From Asterochloris sp. CNOR1 (taxonomy: Eukaryota > Chlorophyta > Trebouxiophyceae > Trebouxiales > Trebouxiaceae): a stretch of DNA of 64,000 nucleotides. The stretch lies in the NCBI GenBank assembly GCA_963969365.1, contig OZ017760.1, positions 1,550,001 to 1,614,000 on the forward strand, read 5' to 3'. The notes under the pieces are model-generated. The model made no database searches. It was given only the letters and a program-made list of their open reading frames with translations, and was not told the origin of the DNA. The translations under genes were made by a program, and so were the position numbers. Position 1 is the stretch's first letter, and every line of letters starts with the position of its first letter. This document shows, piece after piece, positions 47,495-59,400 of this stretch.

Positions 47495-48093
47495 TGAGTG
47501 TGAGTGCCAACTGACCCCAGGGAGCACACAGCACCGTTCTGTTACAGCATAAGCACTTATCTGAGTCAAGTCCAGATAGATGATCTGTTCTGCTCTCCGC
47601 ATTCTGACGAAACGCTCAACATGAGGAATATCTGCTCTCCCCTCTTAATAATTGCTTCGTGATGACACGAATGGCCTGCAGGGCTGCACTCTGGGTGCTC
47701 AAGCATGCCCATTGCCTGATGTTCATGAAGCACAGTCACTAATTGTAGAACTGTTTAGTGGCATGCATATTTTGATGCCACATTGATGCACCTTGCCGCT
47801 GTGTGCAACATACAAGTCATTAGTAAATGAATGTCTGCGGTCAGGCAGACAAGGAGGGTACTCTCAGACAGAGTTCAGGCCTTCACAACCGGCACCGGCA
47901 CATGCACAACAAACTAAGCAGCTGAGCACACACTGCGCTCAAGCATCTGCTCGCTCTCCCTCATCTCAGACCGATGCTGCCGCCTATATTCCTGTTGAAG
48001 ATGGAACAGCCTAGGCCTTCCCATCTGGGGGCCTGGGCCGCTGCAGCCCTGCCTGTGGCACCATGAGAAGACGATGCGCATGCTATGACGTGT
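47495..48093. other. Intergenic, no gene seen
   Basis: About 0.6 kb, AT-richer than its flanks (for example 47630-47800). It lies between convergent stops of the GT69 gene and the putative minus gene. No exon recognised. Confidence 0.45.
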
Positions 48094-49508
48094 CTACGTG
48101 CAGGATGCTCTCAGCAGGCTGAGCAGCATGCCATCCTGCTGCTCTGGCGTGAGCTCTGGGCCCAGCTCCTGCATGGGGCCCTGGCCAGGAAGAAGTGCAG
48201 CAGGTGCCCAAGGTCACCAGTGGCACAGTGACCGGCCCCAGCAGCTTGCTGAGTTTTGAGCTCTTCACCATGCTGGGCTCTGGCTGATGTGTTGCTGGGC
48301 CTTCTCATCATCCAGAGACTCTGGCAGCTTGGATGCGTCCTCCTGGCCATTGTTTGCTCCATGCCCAGCCCACAGCATCGCTTATCCCTCTGCCCGAACT
48401 CCTGCCCAGCTGCACTTGCCCGCGGGAGCTGTCCTCAGGCCTGACTGCCAGGAAGGCGGCAGCAAAGGAGACCTCAGTCTGAACCGCCGCATGCATTGGG
48501 CAGCGCTGTCCTGCTTTGCGGTGCTGAGGCTGCTTGGATGGGAGGCGGGGCTGCCTGAAGGGGAGGTGGTGCTGCACGGCTGGTGGCAGGAGTCCCTGGT
48601 GCACCAGCACAGCCACGCAGAGGACAGCAGCGGGCATTGGTGTACGGCTCCTGCTTCATGCTGAAAACTTGTGGCACACTGTGACATATGCACTGCCAGC
48701 AAAGTAGCCATCCTTGTTGAAGCCTGCTGGACCGACAGGCTTGACTTTGTGCGCAACACTTCTCTAGGTCACGCCAAACCCAGCCAAGTGCTCGTTTGCC
48801 TTGCAGCCAGAGCCCAACCTGCTCAAGTGTGTAGTTGTGGCATCTACCGATGTGCAGGAGAGGCACAGATGAACAACAGGGGTGACAAGGCATCATGCAG
48901 AGGACAGGAGGCTGCAACACTTCATCATGTGAAAGCACTGACTGGACCAAGTCAGGCCGCAAGATTGTAGTCGCTATGACAAGGCAGTCCTCCGTGCTTA
49001 CCGCCAACAACACATGCACACTTGACACAGCCCATGCGGTGGGAGCCGCACAAGCCTGTTTGTGCCTGACAAGGTCCAGCAGACAGCGTGCATGTGTTAC
49101 AGGGCCACCAAGCCTCCTGTCTGCCTCAAAGCATTGCTCACCTCCCCGCCACAGCAGCGCCCCATAGATGCTGAGCAGTGACTGCGTGTGCACAGCCTCC
49201 AACACTGGGGAGTGAGCTGCTGGCACTGCCATCACCATGACGTGTGCTTCAGCAGCATCGTCAACCTCGTCAATCATTGTGTCCCTGCCATACAGGCCAG
49301 GAAGTGGTTGCAGAGGGTCCTCGCTGACTCCAGATGCAGCTATTTCTGGTTCCTCAGCCCACTCTTCGGTTGATGGGGCAGACTGTCCTCCATGAGATGA
49401 TATGGCAGGTCCAGAGGTGCATAATGGCTCTGCAGCATGTGAGCTTAGGCATTTTACATTCGGAACAGCTGTGGGCAACTCTATCAGGCAAGGCAGGATG
49501 TGCATCAA
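48094..49508 (-). CDS. Putative unknown multi-exon gene
   Basis: Weakly supported. An open minus-strand frame at about 49385-49135 reads like protein (APSTEEWAEEPEIAAS, DEVDDAAEAHVMVMAVPAAH, SLLSIYGALLWRGGE) and ends at a GTGAGC donor. A short terminal exon 48180-48094, with a pyrimidine-rich acceptor, reads ELGPELTPEQQDGMLLSLL to a TAG. Between them a frame around 48637-48390 may be coding (LVHQGLLPPAVQHHLPF, EVSFAAAFLAVRPED). No family recognised, and the opposite strand is also open at 48430-48660. Confidence 0.3.
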
Positions 49509-49983
49509 ATGAGGCTACTACAACGTAAAACATCAATTGTACTGATAATGTGAATAGAAATCGAAATTTCTAAACACAGTGAATCATAAGCCCGAAGGCT
49601 AGCCCTCCCTCCGAAGAGGAAAGGGATGTTTCTTGGGTGTTGGGGGCGTACTGCAAGAAGCCAGACCCTAATTAGGAACTCCATGCATTCAGATTCCGGG
49701 TTTCTATTTTTGGGAACTGGCGCCGGCTGAGATCACGAAGGCCAAAATAAGGTTGTGCTGTGCTGCACCATGTTACCAGCAGCAAAGAGGGCTCGGCAAC
49801 ATCATGCATGGCAGCAATGTTCTTGCCTGCTAGGGAGCTGGGCCACTGTCGACCCCAAGGGGATGTCCGGATCTAGCCCTGCACAGTGTTACAATCTGGG
49901 TAAGGGTCTGATCTGCAGCCAAAGGTTCTGCATAAGCATGCATGCCATGTTATCTCTGATGCATGCCTCTGTGGTCCCAACAG
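49509..49983. promoter_or_regulatory. Upstream region of P5CDH, probable promoter and first exon
   Basis: It includes the most AT-rich stretch of the window (49520-49580 and 49690-49755) with the palindromic word GAAATTTC in AATCGAAATTTC, and an inverted pair CTTCGG/CCGAAG around 49590-49615. A candidate leader exon (MLPAAKRARQHHAWQQ, ATG at 49770) ends at a good GTAAGG donor (49900). Its phase does not match exon 49984, so the mitochondrial presequence remains unresolved. Confidence 0.4.
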
Positions 49984-52900
49984 AGGTCAGGAATGCACTT
50001 GCAGCAGCATTTTATCTGCAGCCTGCCCAAGTCTGTTTTTCTTGAGGTGCCTGCACGTCTTGCTGCAGTCAATGGAAAGTGGCACCTGCCTGCCAATAGC
50101 AAGACCATTCCCGACCCTTACAATGGAGAGGCATTTGTCAAAGTCCCAGACCCACAAGTGAGATTTGTTTCCAGAGCCTTTCTGGTTGGAGAATGCTGTC
50201 ATTTGGGAACACGCTTGGCCCAGGCGCATACCCACTGTGCTGCTGTACGGCAAAGAGCAGGCTAAATTGTGCTCTGCCTGACAGGTGAATGAGATTGGAG
50301 CCTTTGTGGAGAGCCTGAGGGCAGTACCCAAGACGGGGCAGCACAACCCCCTCAAAAATAAAGAGAGGCGAGCAGATGCTTGTGGGGGATTAATGCAGGC
50401 ATCCCACCGCTTTGGGTGCAATTGGCATGGACTGCTTGCTGGCAGCCAGATGTTGCAACTGCTTGGGAAAGTTTTCTCAGTAGTAAGCCCTGGCAGCTCT
50501 ACAGGTGCTACAGTCCGCTAGGAGTCTGGATGCAGCACCTGCATTCAGCTGCTAGCAGATACCAGGTACCTGCCTGCAGCTTGGCGCTGCCTGGAAAGGA
50601 AGGCTGCAGGGCAACAACCACATGATGCTGCAAGGACTGCCCTGCACCAGCTTTTGTCCCTGCCGTGTGAGCAGGTACTGCATGTATGGCGACATCTCAG
50701 CCAAGACAGCCGAGATGATGCGCAAGCCGGACGTTGCAGAGTACTTTGCCTCCCTGCTCAAGCGGTTCAGCCCCAAGAGCATGGCCCAAGCGATGGCTGA
50801 GGTCACAGTCACCTGTCGCTTCCTGGAGAACTTCAGCGGCGATCAGGTGAGCTACAGTATCACCTGGTCGGCATCTGCTAGCTGTTGCAAAATTAGTGTA
50901 CACTCGGCAGCGCCCAGTCAGGCGTCCACTCTCCAAATGTTCCAGCAGCAGCTATCCTGGCGCTTTTGCTACTACCATACAGTGACAACGTCTGTAGCAA
51001 CCATGTGATGTCTGACACCTCTTGCTGGTCCTTGCACTCACACACCAAGCAGGTACGCTAAGCAGGGCTGGGAACAGGATGCGGGTAAGCTCTTACTGCC
51101 TGGAGCAGTGCCGCAGAAACATCCTTCGCTGGCTGCAATATGCACCTGATGGCTGTTGCTTGTTGAGACTGGTGGCCGCTGATGCAAAGACGTGATGACA
51201 GAGCATTCTTTCCCATGGGAGAGCAGCCACATTAAACTTGTGGCAGCAACACTGGGTCCTGAATGTCTGTGGTAAAACGGCCGCCACATGGTCAAAAGCT
51301 TGCTGCCTCAATTTGAGGTTTCTCAAAGCGGCCAATGCCAGGCTCAGCAGGCTGATCACAGCAGCAAATCAGTCCACTCGCCCCCAAAGATCTGCCTGTG
51401 CCGAGCCTGTGTCCGATTGGCAACATGTCTGTCCTCTTGCAGGCTCCCTTTGTGGCAACCAGCTTGGGTTCCCGAGGCCATTCGTGCCAGCCTGCATGGC
51501 AACTTGTTTGTTGAGCCTCCAGTTGCGCTCCCCTGCAGGTGTGCTCCTCAAGTCCAGCGGCCTGAGGGTCCAATGCGGGTGGTGATGGCAGCTGCCACAC
51601 TGCATCCTTGAGCGCGCCTGAAGGCAGCAAGCCCTGCCTGGCCACTGTCTCTTACCTGGGTTTGCTTGGGTCTTAACCCTTGCAGATGTGCTTTGTCTGC
51701 TGGCCAGCAAACTCTGCATTTCTGGAGCCTCTGCTTCACGGCCACTCTCTAGATCCTGTGTTGCAGGTGCGCTTCATGGCCAGGAGCTTTGGAGTCCCTG
51801 GGGACTACAATGGCCAGCAGAGCAATGGCTTCAGGTGGCCCTTTGGCCGCGTGGGGCTGATCACGCCCTTCAACTTCCCGCTGGAAATCCCAGCACTGCA
51901 GCTGATGGGCGCGCTCTACATGGGGAACAAGCCCTTGCTGCACTGCGATCACAGGTGGGGCATGACGGAACTTCATGCCTTTTCTGGGCCCTGCAGCAGA
52001 CGTTACTCGAGGGCTGCTGCAGTGATATCACAGGGTGGGCCAATGTGCTGCTGGAGGTGGCTATGCTGCCCATGGAATCGGCTGGGCCTGGGCTGCTGCA
52101 TCTGATTGTGCCACACAGGCCGCAAAACCCCTGCTGCACTGCCAGGCGACTATGGCACGGGGCCGGATGAGCAACATGCCCTGCATTCACAGGTGGCATT
52201 GGGAAGCGCTGATGGGCAGCTGTGCTGCATGTCGATGCAGGGTGAGCTTGTGCTGCTGCGTCTGAGCCCGACACATGGGCAGGCAAATCCCTGAAGCACT
52301 GCAATGACAGCTCAGGATGCTGTGATGCTGCTTTCATGGTGCATCGTGGCCACAAATTCAGCTAGCTCGTGCTGCTCTGGTGAGCAAGGTACACATGTCA
52401 TGCATAGGCAACCAGCCGCCATTGTCTGTCATTCTGCTGCTGCTGGTGCCCGGCCCAGCTGACTGCAAGCTGCATTGCCTGCTGAAGTCTGTGCAGTTAA
52501 GGAGGCTGCAGCTGGGCAGCCAGGGTCTGCTCTGCTGGTAAAGCCACACTTGCGACACACTTCAAGGGTGCAGCATGTCCAAGGCAGTTGCTTTGTGGGA
52601 TCTGTCTTGCATTCCAGGCTGTGTGCTGCGTCTGCCGCCCGGCCCTTGCCGCCTTCCAGCCCAGCGATGCTGAGTTTACTGAGACCACGTGTGCCTGCAG
52701 AGTGTCTCTGGTGGCAGAGCAGTTCGTGAGACTGCTTCAGGAGTGCGGCATGCCCGCAACTGATGTGGATATGCTTCACGGCAACGGCAAGGTGGTCAGT
52801 GAGATTCTGAAGCAGGCAGATGTCCGCAGCACCCTGTTCACAGGCAGCCACGGTGTGGCTGAGCTCCTGGCTAAGGATCTGAAGGGCAAGGTACGAAGAG

Positions 52901-55900
52901 GCACCTGTTTATGGGGCTCGTCTGGGACCCAGCAGGAGAAGCCTTAGGTTGCAGGTGCCTTTGGCAGCATCTGGTCCAGGGGCAGCCGCGTGTGGTAGAG
53001 CTGCGTCCAAAGCACTTGGAGGGCGAGGCGGGCAGCTGCTTGGTGTTTGCTGACCTGGTGAAAGGGCTGTGCAATGTGAGGATGTACCCCTTAAGTGGCA
53101 GCCACCGCAGCCTGCGAGCTAAGGGCACCTGAAGGGGCTCCTGGGCTGTAGCAGTCGTGCTATGCTTGCGTAGCCTCCTCATGAGTTCCCTGTAGCTGCC
53201 AGCTCTGCTGGCTTCAGCACATAAGTGTCCTGACGCCTTGCACCCAATTAGTCAGCTATCTGCGTCTGCTGCACCTCTCAGCACAGCCCACATGACATGC
53301 ATCCTCAGGCACACCCCCTTGACATCGGGATCCCTTCTGTTCCATCATATGCTGGGTGAAGGGAGCCTCCCTCATGACATCCAGCAGCAGTGACACAGCC
53401 AGCACCAGCAGGCATACACCCTTTCCTGGCCTGCAGGTGTTCTTGGAGGACGCTGGCTTTGACTGGAAAATTCTGGGGCCTGATGTGCAGAATGTGGACT
53501 ATGTGGCCTGGCAGTGTGACCAGGACGCGTACGCCTGCAGCGGCCAGAAATGCAGCGCCCAGAGCATGTTGTTCATGCACAAGAACTGGGCGCAGGCAGG
53601 TGCGTCCTGCCAAAGGACTGGGCTGCACTCAGGGCATACTGTGTATGGTCATGGAGCCAGCTTCACGGGTTCCCACTGTCCAGCCCTTGATTCACCGGTC
53701 TGTGACTTAGCATTTGCACCTGCGGCTACAGCAACTGTCTGGGCTGGTTGAGCTGTACCTGGTGTCTCCACCAGCTGCATGCCTGTAGGCACCTCACAGA
53801 AAAACGTGCATCATGTGCAGGTCTCCTTGACAAGCTCAAGACATTTGCCTCCAAGCGCAAGATGGAGGACGGCACACTGGGACCTGTGATCACATGGACG
53901 ACTGATGGCATGCTGGGCCACGTCGACAAGCTGACAAAGATTCCAGGTGGGTGTTTCAGCACCTTCAGGAATGTGCATCCTGCCCCGCAGCAGCTCATTT
54001 ATGGAGTGCCTGGATGGACTTCCTGGACCACATTGACAGGATTGTGACATAGTGCTGCTTGCCTGTATGTGCAACATGCATGAAGCATTCCCAGGTCAAC
54101 TGCCAGCCTTCAGCCAGCTGCTCTGCGCTTGAGTCTCAAGAGCTTGCTTGTGCATTCACAGACGCCAAGGCCTGCACCTCAAGGTCTAGGCTGGCTGTGA
54201 GGCTGCAACAGCATTTCGGCACGGGCACCTGTGCATGGTAGAGATGCCTGGTGGGTTGCCTGTCACTTGCTGCTGTCTTCACTGTAGCTTGCTGGGCTCA
54301 AAGGCCTTTGGCATCCTGGGGATGCTCCTGCAGCCAGGCTGTGCCTGCTCTTGAAGGCTGCACATGCATGGCTGGCAGGCTGCAACCTGCACAGCCTGGC
54401 TGGTGCGGCTGCAATGCCCAAGGAGGCGCAGGTCAGCATCTGCAGGCCTGGCAGGCAAGGCTACCAGCCTTCTTAATTTGCTGGACCGTGCCCGGTCAAG
54501 AACGCAGGTGCTCAGTTTTAGCCCCTGAAATGCTTCGTAGGCATTGCAGTGCAGGCTGCTGGCATAGCCTGCAGATTCTTGGGCATCTCAGCCTGGCCAG
54601 TAGTTGCAACAGGTCAAGGTGCTTGGCATATTGTTTCAAGCCACTACCCAACACCAAATGCTGTTCTGCAGGGGCCAAGTTATTATTTGGTGGCAAGGAG
54701 ATCCAGAACCACACAATCCCCAAGGTGTATGGAGCCATTGAGCCCACAGCTGTGTTTGTTCCACTGAAGGAGGTCCTGAAGGACGAAGAGACCTTCAACC
54801 TCATTACGACTGAGGTCTTCGGCCCGGTCCAGGTGTGGCTTGCACTGTGTGTTGCTGAAATTGTTGTGTTAGGACAGCTGTTAGGACAGCTGTGACTAGT
54901 GAGGCAGCTGCGCTACTTCCAGAGACAGAGGTCGCGCGTTTTCAGCATCATCAGGATCAATTGCGCAGCTTGCACGTGGTCACAGAGTATCAAGACAGCG
55001 TCAAGGACTCAGTGCAGAGCCTACATATCCTTGCCCCCTGCATCTGAAATTTCTTGTCATCCTTGCACTCGACTGCCCTGCAGGTGGTCACAGAGTATGA
55101 AGAGGGTGAGATTGACACAGTGCTGGAGGTGACAGAACGCATGCATGCCCACCTGACCTGCGCTGTTGTCTCGAACGACCCTATCTTCACCAACCACGTG
55201 CTCGCCAACACCGTGAATGGGACAACCTATGCTGGGCTAAGGGCGCGCTGCACAGGTGGGCTGGTGGAGAGAAATCTTTTTAATGACACGGGCGCATGGA
55301 TGGAACTGCTGGTATAGCAGAGCAGCAGTGGATGCTATTCAAAGGCTTGGGCGTGTACCAGCTTTGTCATTCACCCTGCAACAGTGCCAGATGGCACTGT
55401 TGGGAAGACCACTGAGATGCTTGCTGAACTGAAGAGGTCCCACAAAATTGGGACGATGTGTTTGGGACTACTCTGCTTAGTGGTAGCACCCACGTCAGGT
55501 TGAAGGTGCATTGCACAAGTGGATTTGCTGGAGCTGCACCAGGATCTGAAGGATGTGGGTGGGCTGGCGGCGTGCTGCACACTTGAATGTGTGGATGCAA
55601 GATTAGCATCCATGAACTAGGCTTAGCTTGCCTTGGGCTGAGCTGCAGAGGGTGGAGCTGTGAGAGTGTCAGGGGCTCTTGGCCTCCCTCTCTGAGCCTG
55701 CTTGTTCTCATGCCGTGCCCCAGATGGTCTAGGATCCCACACATGCTCCGCACACCTCCGACATGCATGACACTTGTCCTGCTGCTGCAGGTGCCCCCCA
55801 GAATCACTGGTTTGGCCCAGCTGGCGACCCACGTGCAGCTGGCATCGGCACCCCAGAGGCCATCCGCCTGGTGTGGTCATGCCATCGTGAGATCATCAAC

Positions 55901-55945
55901 GACGTCGGCCCAGTGCCAGAAGGCTTCCCCTTGAAGCAGTCTTGA
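49984..55945 (+). CDS. P5CDH: Delta-1-pyrroline-5-carboxylate dehydrogenase (ALDH12 type)
   Basis: Oxidises P5C to glutamate in mitochondrial proline catabolism. Ten exons join in phase: 49984-50157, 50285-50367, 50675-50846, 51767-51954, 52701-52890, 53437-53599, 53821-53946, 54672-54832, 55084-55255 and 55791-55945. ALDH12 landmarks run from VNGKWHLPANSKTIPDPYNG through RFMARSFGVPGDYNGQQSNG, LITPFNFPLEIPALQLMGAL, TLFTGSHGVAELLAKDLKG, and the catalytic Cys in AYACSGQKCSAQSMLF. Then follow TEVFGPVQVVTEY, MHAHLTCAVVSNDPIF and NHWFGPAGDPRAAGIGTPEA. Length and order match plant P5CDH. The segment after NKPLL reads HCDHRVS where plant enzymes usually have KVDSKVS. One intron starts with GC, and three introns hold copies of adjoining exon edges. 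The targeting peptide is not resolved. Confidence 0.95.
51898..52320 (+). repeat. Echoes of P5CDH exon end in the following intron
   Basis: The exon end 51915-51960 (CATGGGGAACAAGCCCTTG, then CTGCACTGCGATCACAGGTG) is closely matched at 52271-52316 (CATGGGCAGGCAAATCCCTG, then AAGCACTGCAATGACAG). It is also matched at 52108-52160 (CAAAACCCCTGCTGCACTGC) and in part at 52209-52245 (GCTGATGGGC, then CTGCATGTCGATGCAGG). Three intron copies of different age are thus visible. Confidence 0.8.
53903..54050 (+). repeat. Echo of P5CDH exon 7 end in its downstream intron
   Basis: Exon bases around 53903-53940 (MLGHVDKLTKI) align with intron bases 54012-54048, which in one frame read FLDHIDRIV. The shared nucleotide pattern is CTGGRCCACRTYGACARG, with differences mostly at third-codon-like positions. 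Confidence 0.7.
54976..55125 (+). repeat. Echo of P5CDH exon 9 start in the preceding intron
   Basis: Exon start 55084-55123 (GTGGTCACAGAGTATGAAGA..., VVTEYEEGEIDTV) is preceded 108 bp upstream by GTGGTCACAGAGTATCAAGA... (VVTEYQDSVKDSV). The first 15 bases are identical. The copy is preceded by GCAC rather than an AG acceptor, so it is probably not used as an exon. Confidence 0.85.
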
Positions 55946-56480
55946 GCCACCCCTGCCTGCTTGCACTGTCTGAACTTGTGTTTTTCCTGCTGACCGTTGC
56001 ACTGCATCATTGCATATCTGCTGCATGTCTTGAGGTATAAGGCCAATGATCAAATAGCAGAACTCTGTCTAGTCTGCATGGCTAATTGCCTCCTCGTTCA
56101 ATTGCCTTGACAACTATCATGCGTTCCCCGCGCACATTTGCATGCTACTGCCAGGTGAAGCGCTTTGCCTAGATGTTGAGCGACTTGTTGGGCATGCTTG
56201 GGTCCTGCAAGTGGTCATGCTCCCCTTCGCCGCCTCACGCCTCTGTGTTTGATGACGCCTCTTGCCTGGCTGGGCTTCATTCCTCCACCTCTGCCTGGGG
56301 TTCCTCCACCTCTCCCTGTGGCAAAAGTACTGGCATCTCAGGTGCTCACACTGTATGCCTGCTGTCCATGTCCTGGCCACCGGAGCTGTCGCAACTGTGC
56401 AGCTGCATGCATCCGCACAGCAGCTAGTTAACATGCAGCCGCCATGTCAGAAATAGCACCTCTGCATGCTGACCAATGAG
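55946..56480. other. Gap between convergent P5CDH and PPAN genes
   Basis: About 0.5 kb, holding both 3' UTRs. A degenerate repeat TTCCTCCACCTCTNCCTG occurs twice at about 56279-56318. No exon is recognised. Confidence 0.5.
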
Positions 56481-59400
56481 CTAAACAAGGGCAGCGCCCC
56501 TGGCCAGAGAGCTGAGGCCCTCTCTGAGCAGCACACAGCGCAGCTGCAGCATTGACCCACCTGCAGAGCCCCATGTCTGGGGGTGCGCCTCTGTTCCCCA
56601 CACCCCCAGTGATACATGCAGCTAGCCATCAAAACAACATGTGCCTTGTACCCATCGGCAGTTCCCCTGGCCCAGGGCTGGCTGCCCCCACCTCCTGTGC
56701 GCCTGCGTTCCTGGGCATTCTGCTCTGCCAATACCACCACAAAGAGGTCGCACTTTGTGGGAGCCTGTAGGCACCTGGCAAGCACTCACCACCAGACCCC
56801 GGGTCTCTGGACTGCCTGGGATCTCCTCTGCCCCGGCCTCGGCCCCGGCCCCGCCCCCTGGCCCCTCTGGAGCCACCTCTGGAACCTCCTCTGCCGGCTC
56901 TCTTGAGGCCCACATCATCATCAGGCTCCTGACCGACCTGCACAGTGCACATCACCAGAGTTCACAGACTTGAGTCTGGCCAGGGTGCTGGAGGGGGGCG
57001 TCAACAATGGCTCTGAAAGTGGTTTCAGAAGCAAGCAGCATGCGAAGGTGGGTGGCGCTCTTCATTGGTCACACCTGCACCCCATCAGCACGAGAGGTCT
57101 TGTGGGCTGTGGGCTGTAAACATGGTGAAGCCCATTGCTGTAGCACAATGGTGGGAGTGCAATCTACCCCCCTGCTCACGATGTGCAGCATCAAAATGCC
57201 CACCTGCTCTAGGTAAGCCTGCCTATCGTCATCGTCCTCAAAGTTGCCACCGTCGGCTGCTGTCTCATTCTTGGCCCACCATTGCTGCCCTGCCTGCCTG
57301 GGACGCTTGCTGTCGCCGCCAGACGGGGCATCGGGACCGCGCTTGCGTCCTGAGGCTGCCTGCTTGCGTCGCACGTTCTCCTCCTGCAGCACAGACATTA
57401 CTCCTCCCGTTCAGGCCAACATGCGTGGTGAAACATTTGCACATGATCGCCTGCATGCGTGGTCCCATGGTCCTCCTCTGAATGCTCCTGCCTCCTAAAA
57501 TGTAAAAGGGACGCTCAGCCTCGTCTCACAGTAAAGCAGCTCATGTGGCGGCTGCGCACATCAAAAACTATTCTAACTCAGACACTTGTCCTGCACAACC
57601 AGCTGTGCCCACCTGCTGATGCTTGCACTGGTGCTCCTCAGCTCATGATGGAGCGCCAATCGATGATTGTTACCCACCCTTTAAGGTCCTGCTTTTGGCA
57701 AATGCTCATGCTCACCTGCTGCTTGCGCCGCTTCTCTCGCAACTCCTCACGGGTGCGCCCTTCTGCGACCACGTTCTCCTGCTGGGCCGCCTCTGCAGGG
57801 GACTTGCTCACCCACGAGTGATACAGCACTTTCCCCTGGCACAGCCCCTCCTCGACCTTGACCACTTCCAGCTCCAGGCGAGGGCCGACCTGCACCATTC
57901 AGCCCATGTTGGTCAGGCATGCACCCTTAAGCACTCCTAAGCTAAGTGCAACAGAGTGGTTGCCTGCTCAGGGGCACTCCTGCACAGCAGGTGACATGAA
58001 CTTGAAGAAGGCCAGGCAAGAGTGACAACGATGAGGAGTGTGGTCCAGGGTCGGAGGGAAATTGCTGGGTGGCCTTTTGGGGGTTTGACAAGTGGAGGCG
58101 CGCCCCTGAGAACTGCAGACAGCTTTGCATCTACCTGCACCAGGCAGATACGATAAGGCAGTGGTTGTACTACCCCTCCGCTGCTTACACGCTTTCAGCT
58201 CAGGGCATGGCCGATCTACATGCAATGTGTGCAATGTGCAATGTCAGATTCAACACATCATTTCCACATGGCCCACATCCCCATCTGGACGATGGCACGT
58301 CCAGGTCCCTTCAGCCAAAGCGCTCACCTCTTGGAGCTTGACTCGGCTCTGGCGAGCCGCCAGATTTCCCCGCCCCATGTCGCGTTCCAGCACGACTCGG
58401 CTGTCGCCTGCATCCTCCCCCTCGCTCTCTGAGCCATACCCACCCTTGGTCAAGTAGTCTGCCACGTCCTACACAAACACATGGACCAACAGTGAAAGCA
58501 GGTCGGGGCGAGCACAGCTCAGACTGGGATCCAAAGCACATGCGCTGTGCCAGACCTGGTAGCCAGCTGCTGTTTATACAGCATCTTAGGCAGTTCACCA
58601 CATCATCTGGTAGCAGGCAGCAGCAGTGCTGTTGTTAGCGGTTTGAGCAGTCTTGATAGGCACAGCACAGCTCTCATGTTCTGTGCACAAGAAGCAGACG
58701 CTGTGCTGTTTCAGAGGTATGCAAGCTCAGACTCATTGTTGCCCTCTGCTTGGCCCTGCAGTGCACAGCTGCCAGATAGCCTGCTTGTTTCTCAACTCTC
58801 ACACTGTGCCTCCCATGTTCACTTTTCAGGGCAGAATAAGCAACTTTGCCGCATGGGCACCGCAGCCAGTCCTCCAATCCCTTACTGGGATCTGGCATGG
58901 CAGAGCAGCCACCGGTCAATTTACGCAATTTTCCCTGCAAGGGGTTTAACTCTGCCCTCCAGCTTACACAGGGCACAAGTAGGCTGAGCAGCCCCACCTG
59001 CACATTGCTGAGGTCTGGCACGGCGCGCTGGTTGACCAGGGACTTGACGCCCTTGCTGACCCCGCTGGGGGCTGCTGTGATGCTGTAGTGGCGCAGGCTG
59101 ATGCGCTGAGTGGCCTTGTCGTAGCTCAGCAGCACAATCCTCTACAGGCCATCGAAAAGCGTGGGGTCAGCAGCATGCCTGCCTTGACAGGCAGTGGTGT
59201 GCAATGCACACAGACATCACCACAGAGCAGCTGAGCTCCATCCGGCTCCAAATCTTCCACACCAACGGTGTCATTTGGCTATTTGCAGCAGGGAATTCCA
59301 GTCTAGATGCATGCACAGAGCAGCCACCAGAACATGGGCAGCACACATGGTGCTGGTGCAGCAACGTTCTCACCCAGTGCCTACACCCGTCTCATGCAGC

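Noticed and set aside
48287-48664. Plus-strand frame (RMHWAALSCFAVLRLLGWE) as a separate gene
   Set aside because: Open on both strands in a CTG-rich stretch; no donor/acceptor partner or start was found, so it is left within the weak minus-strand call.
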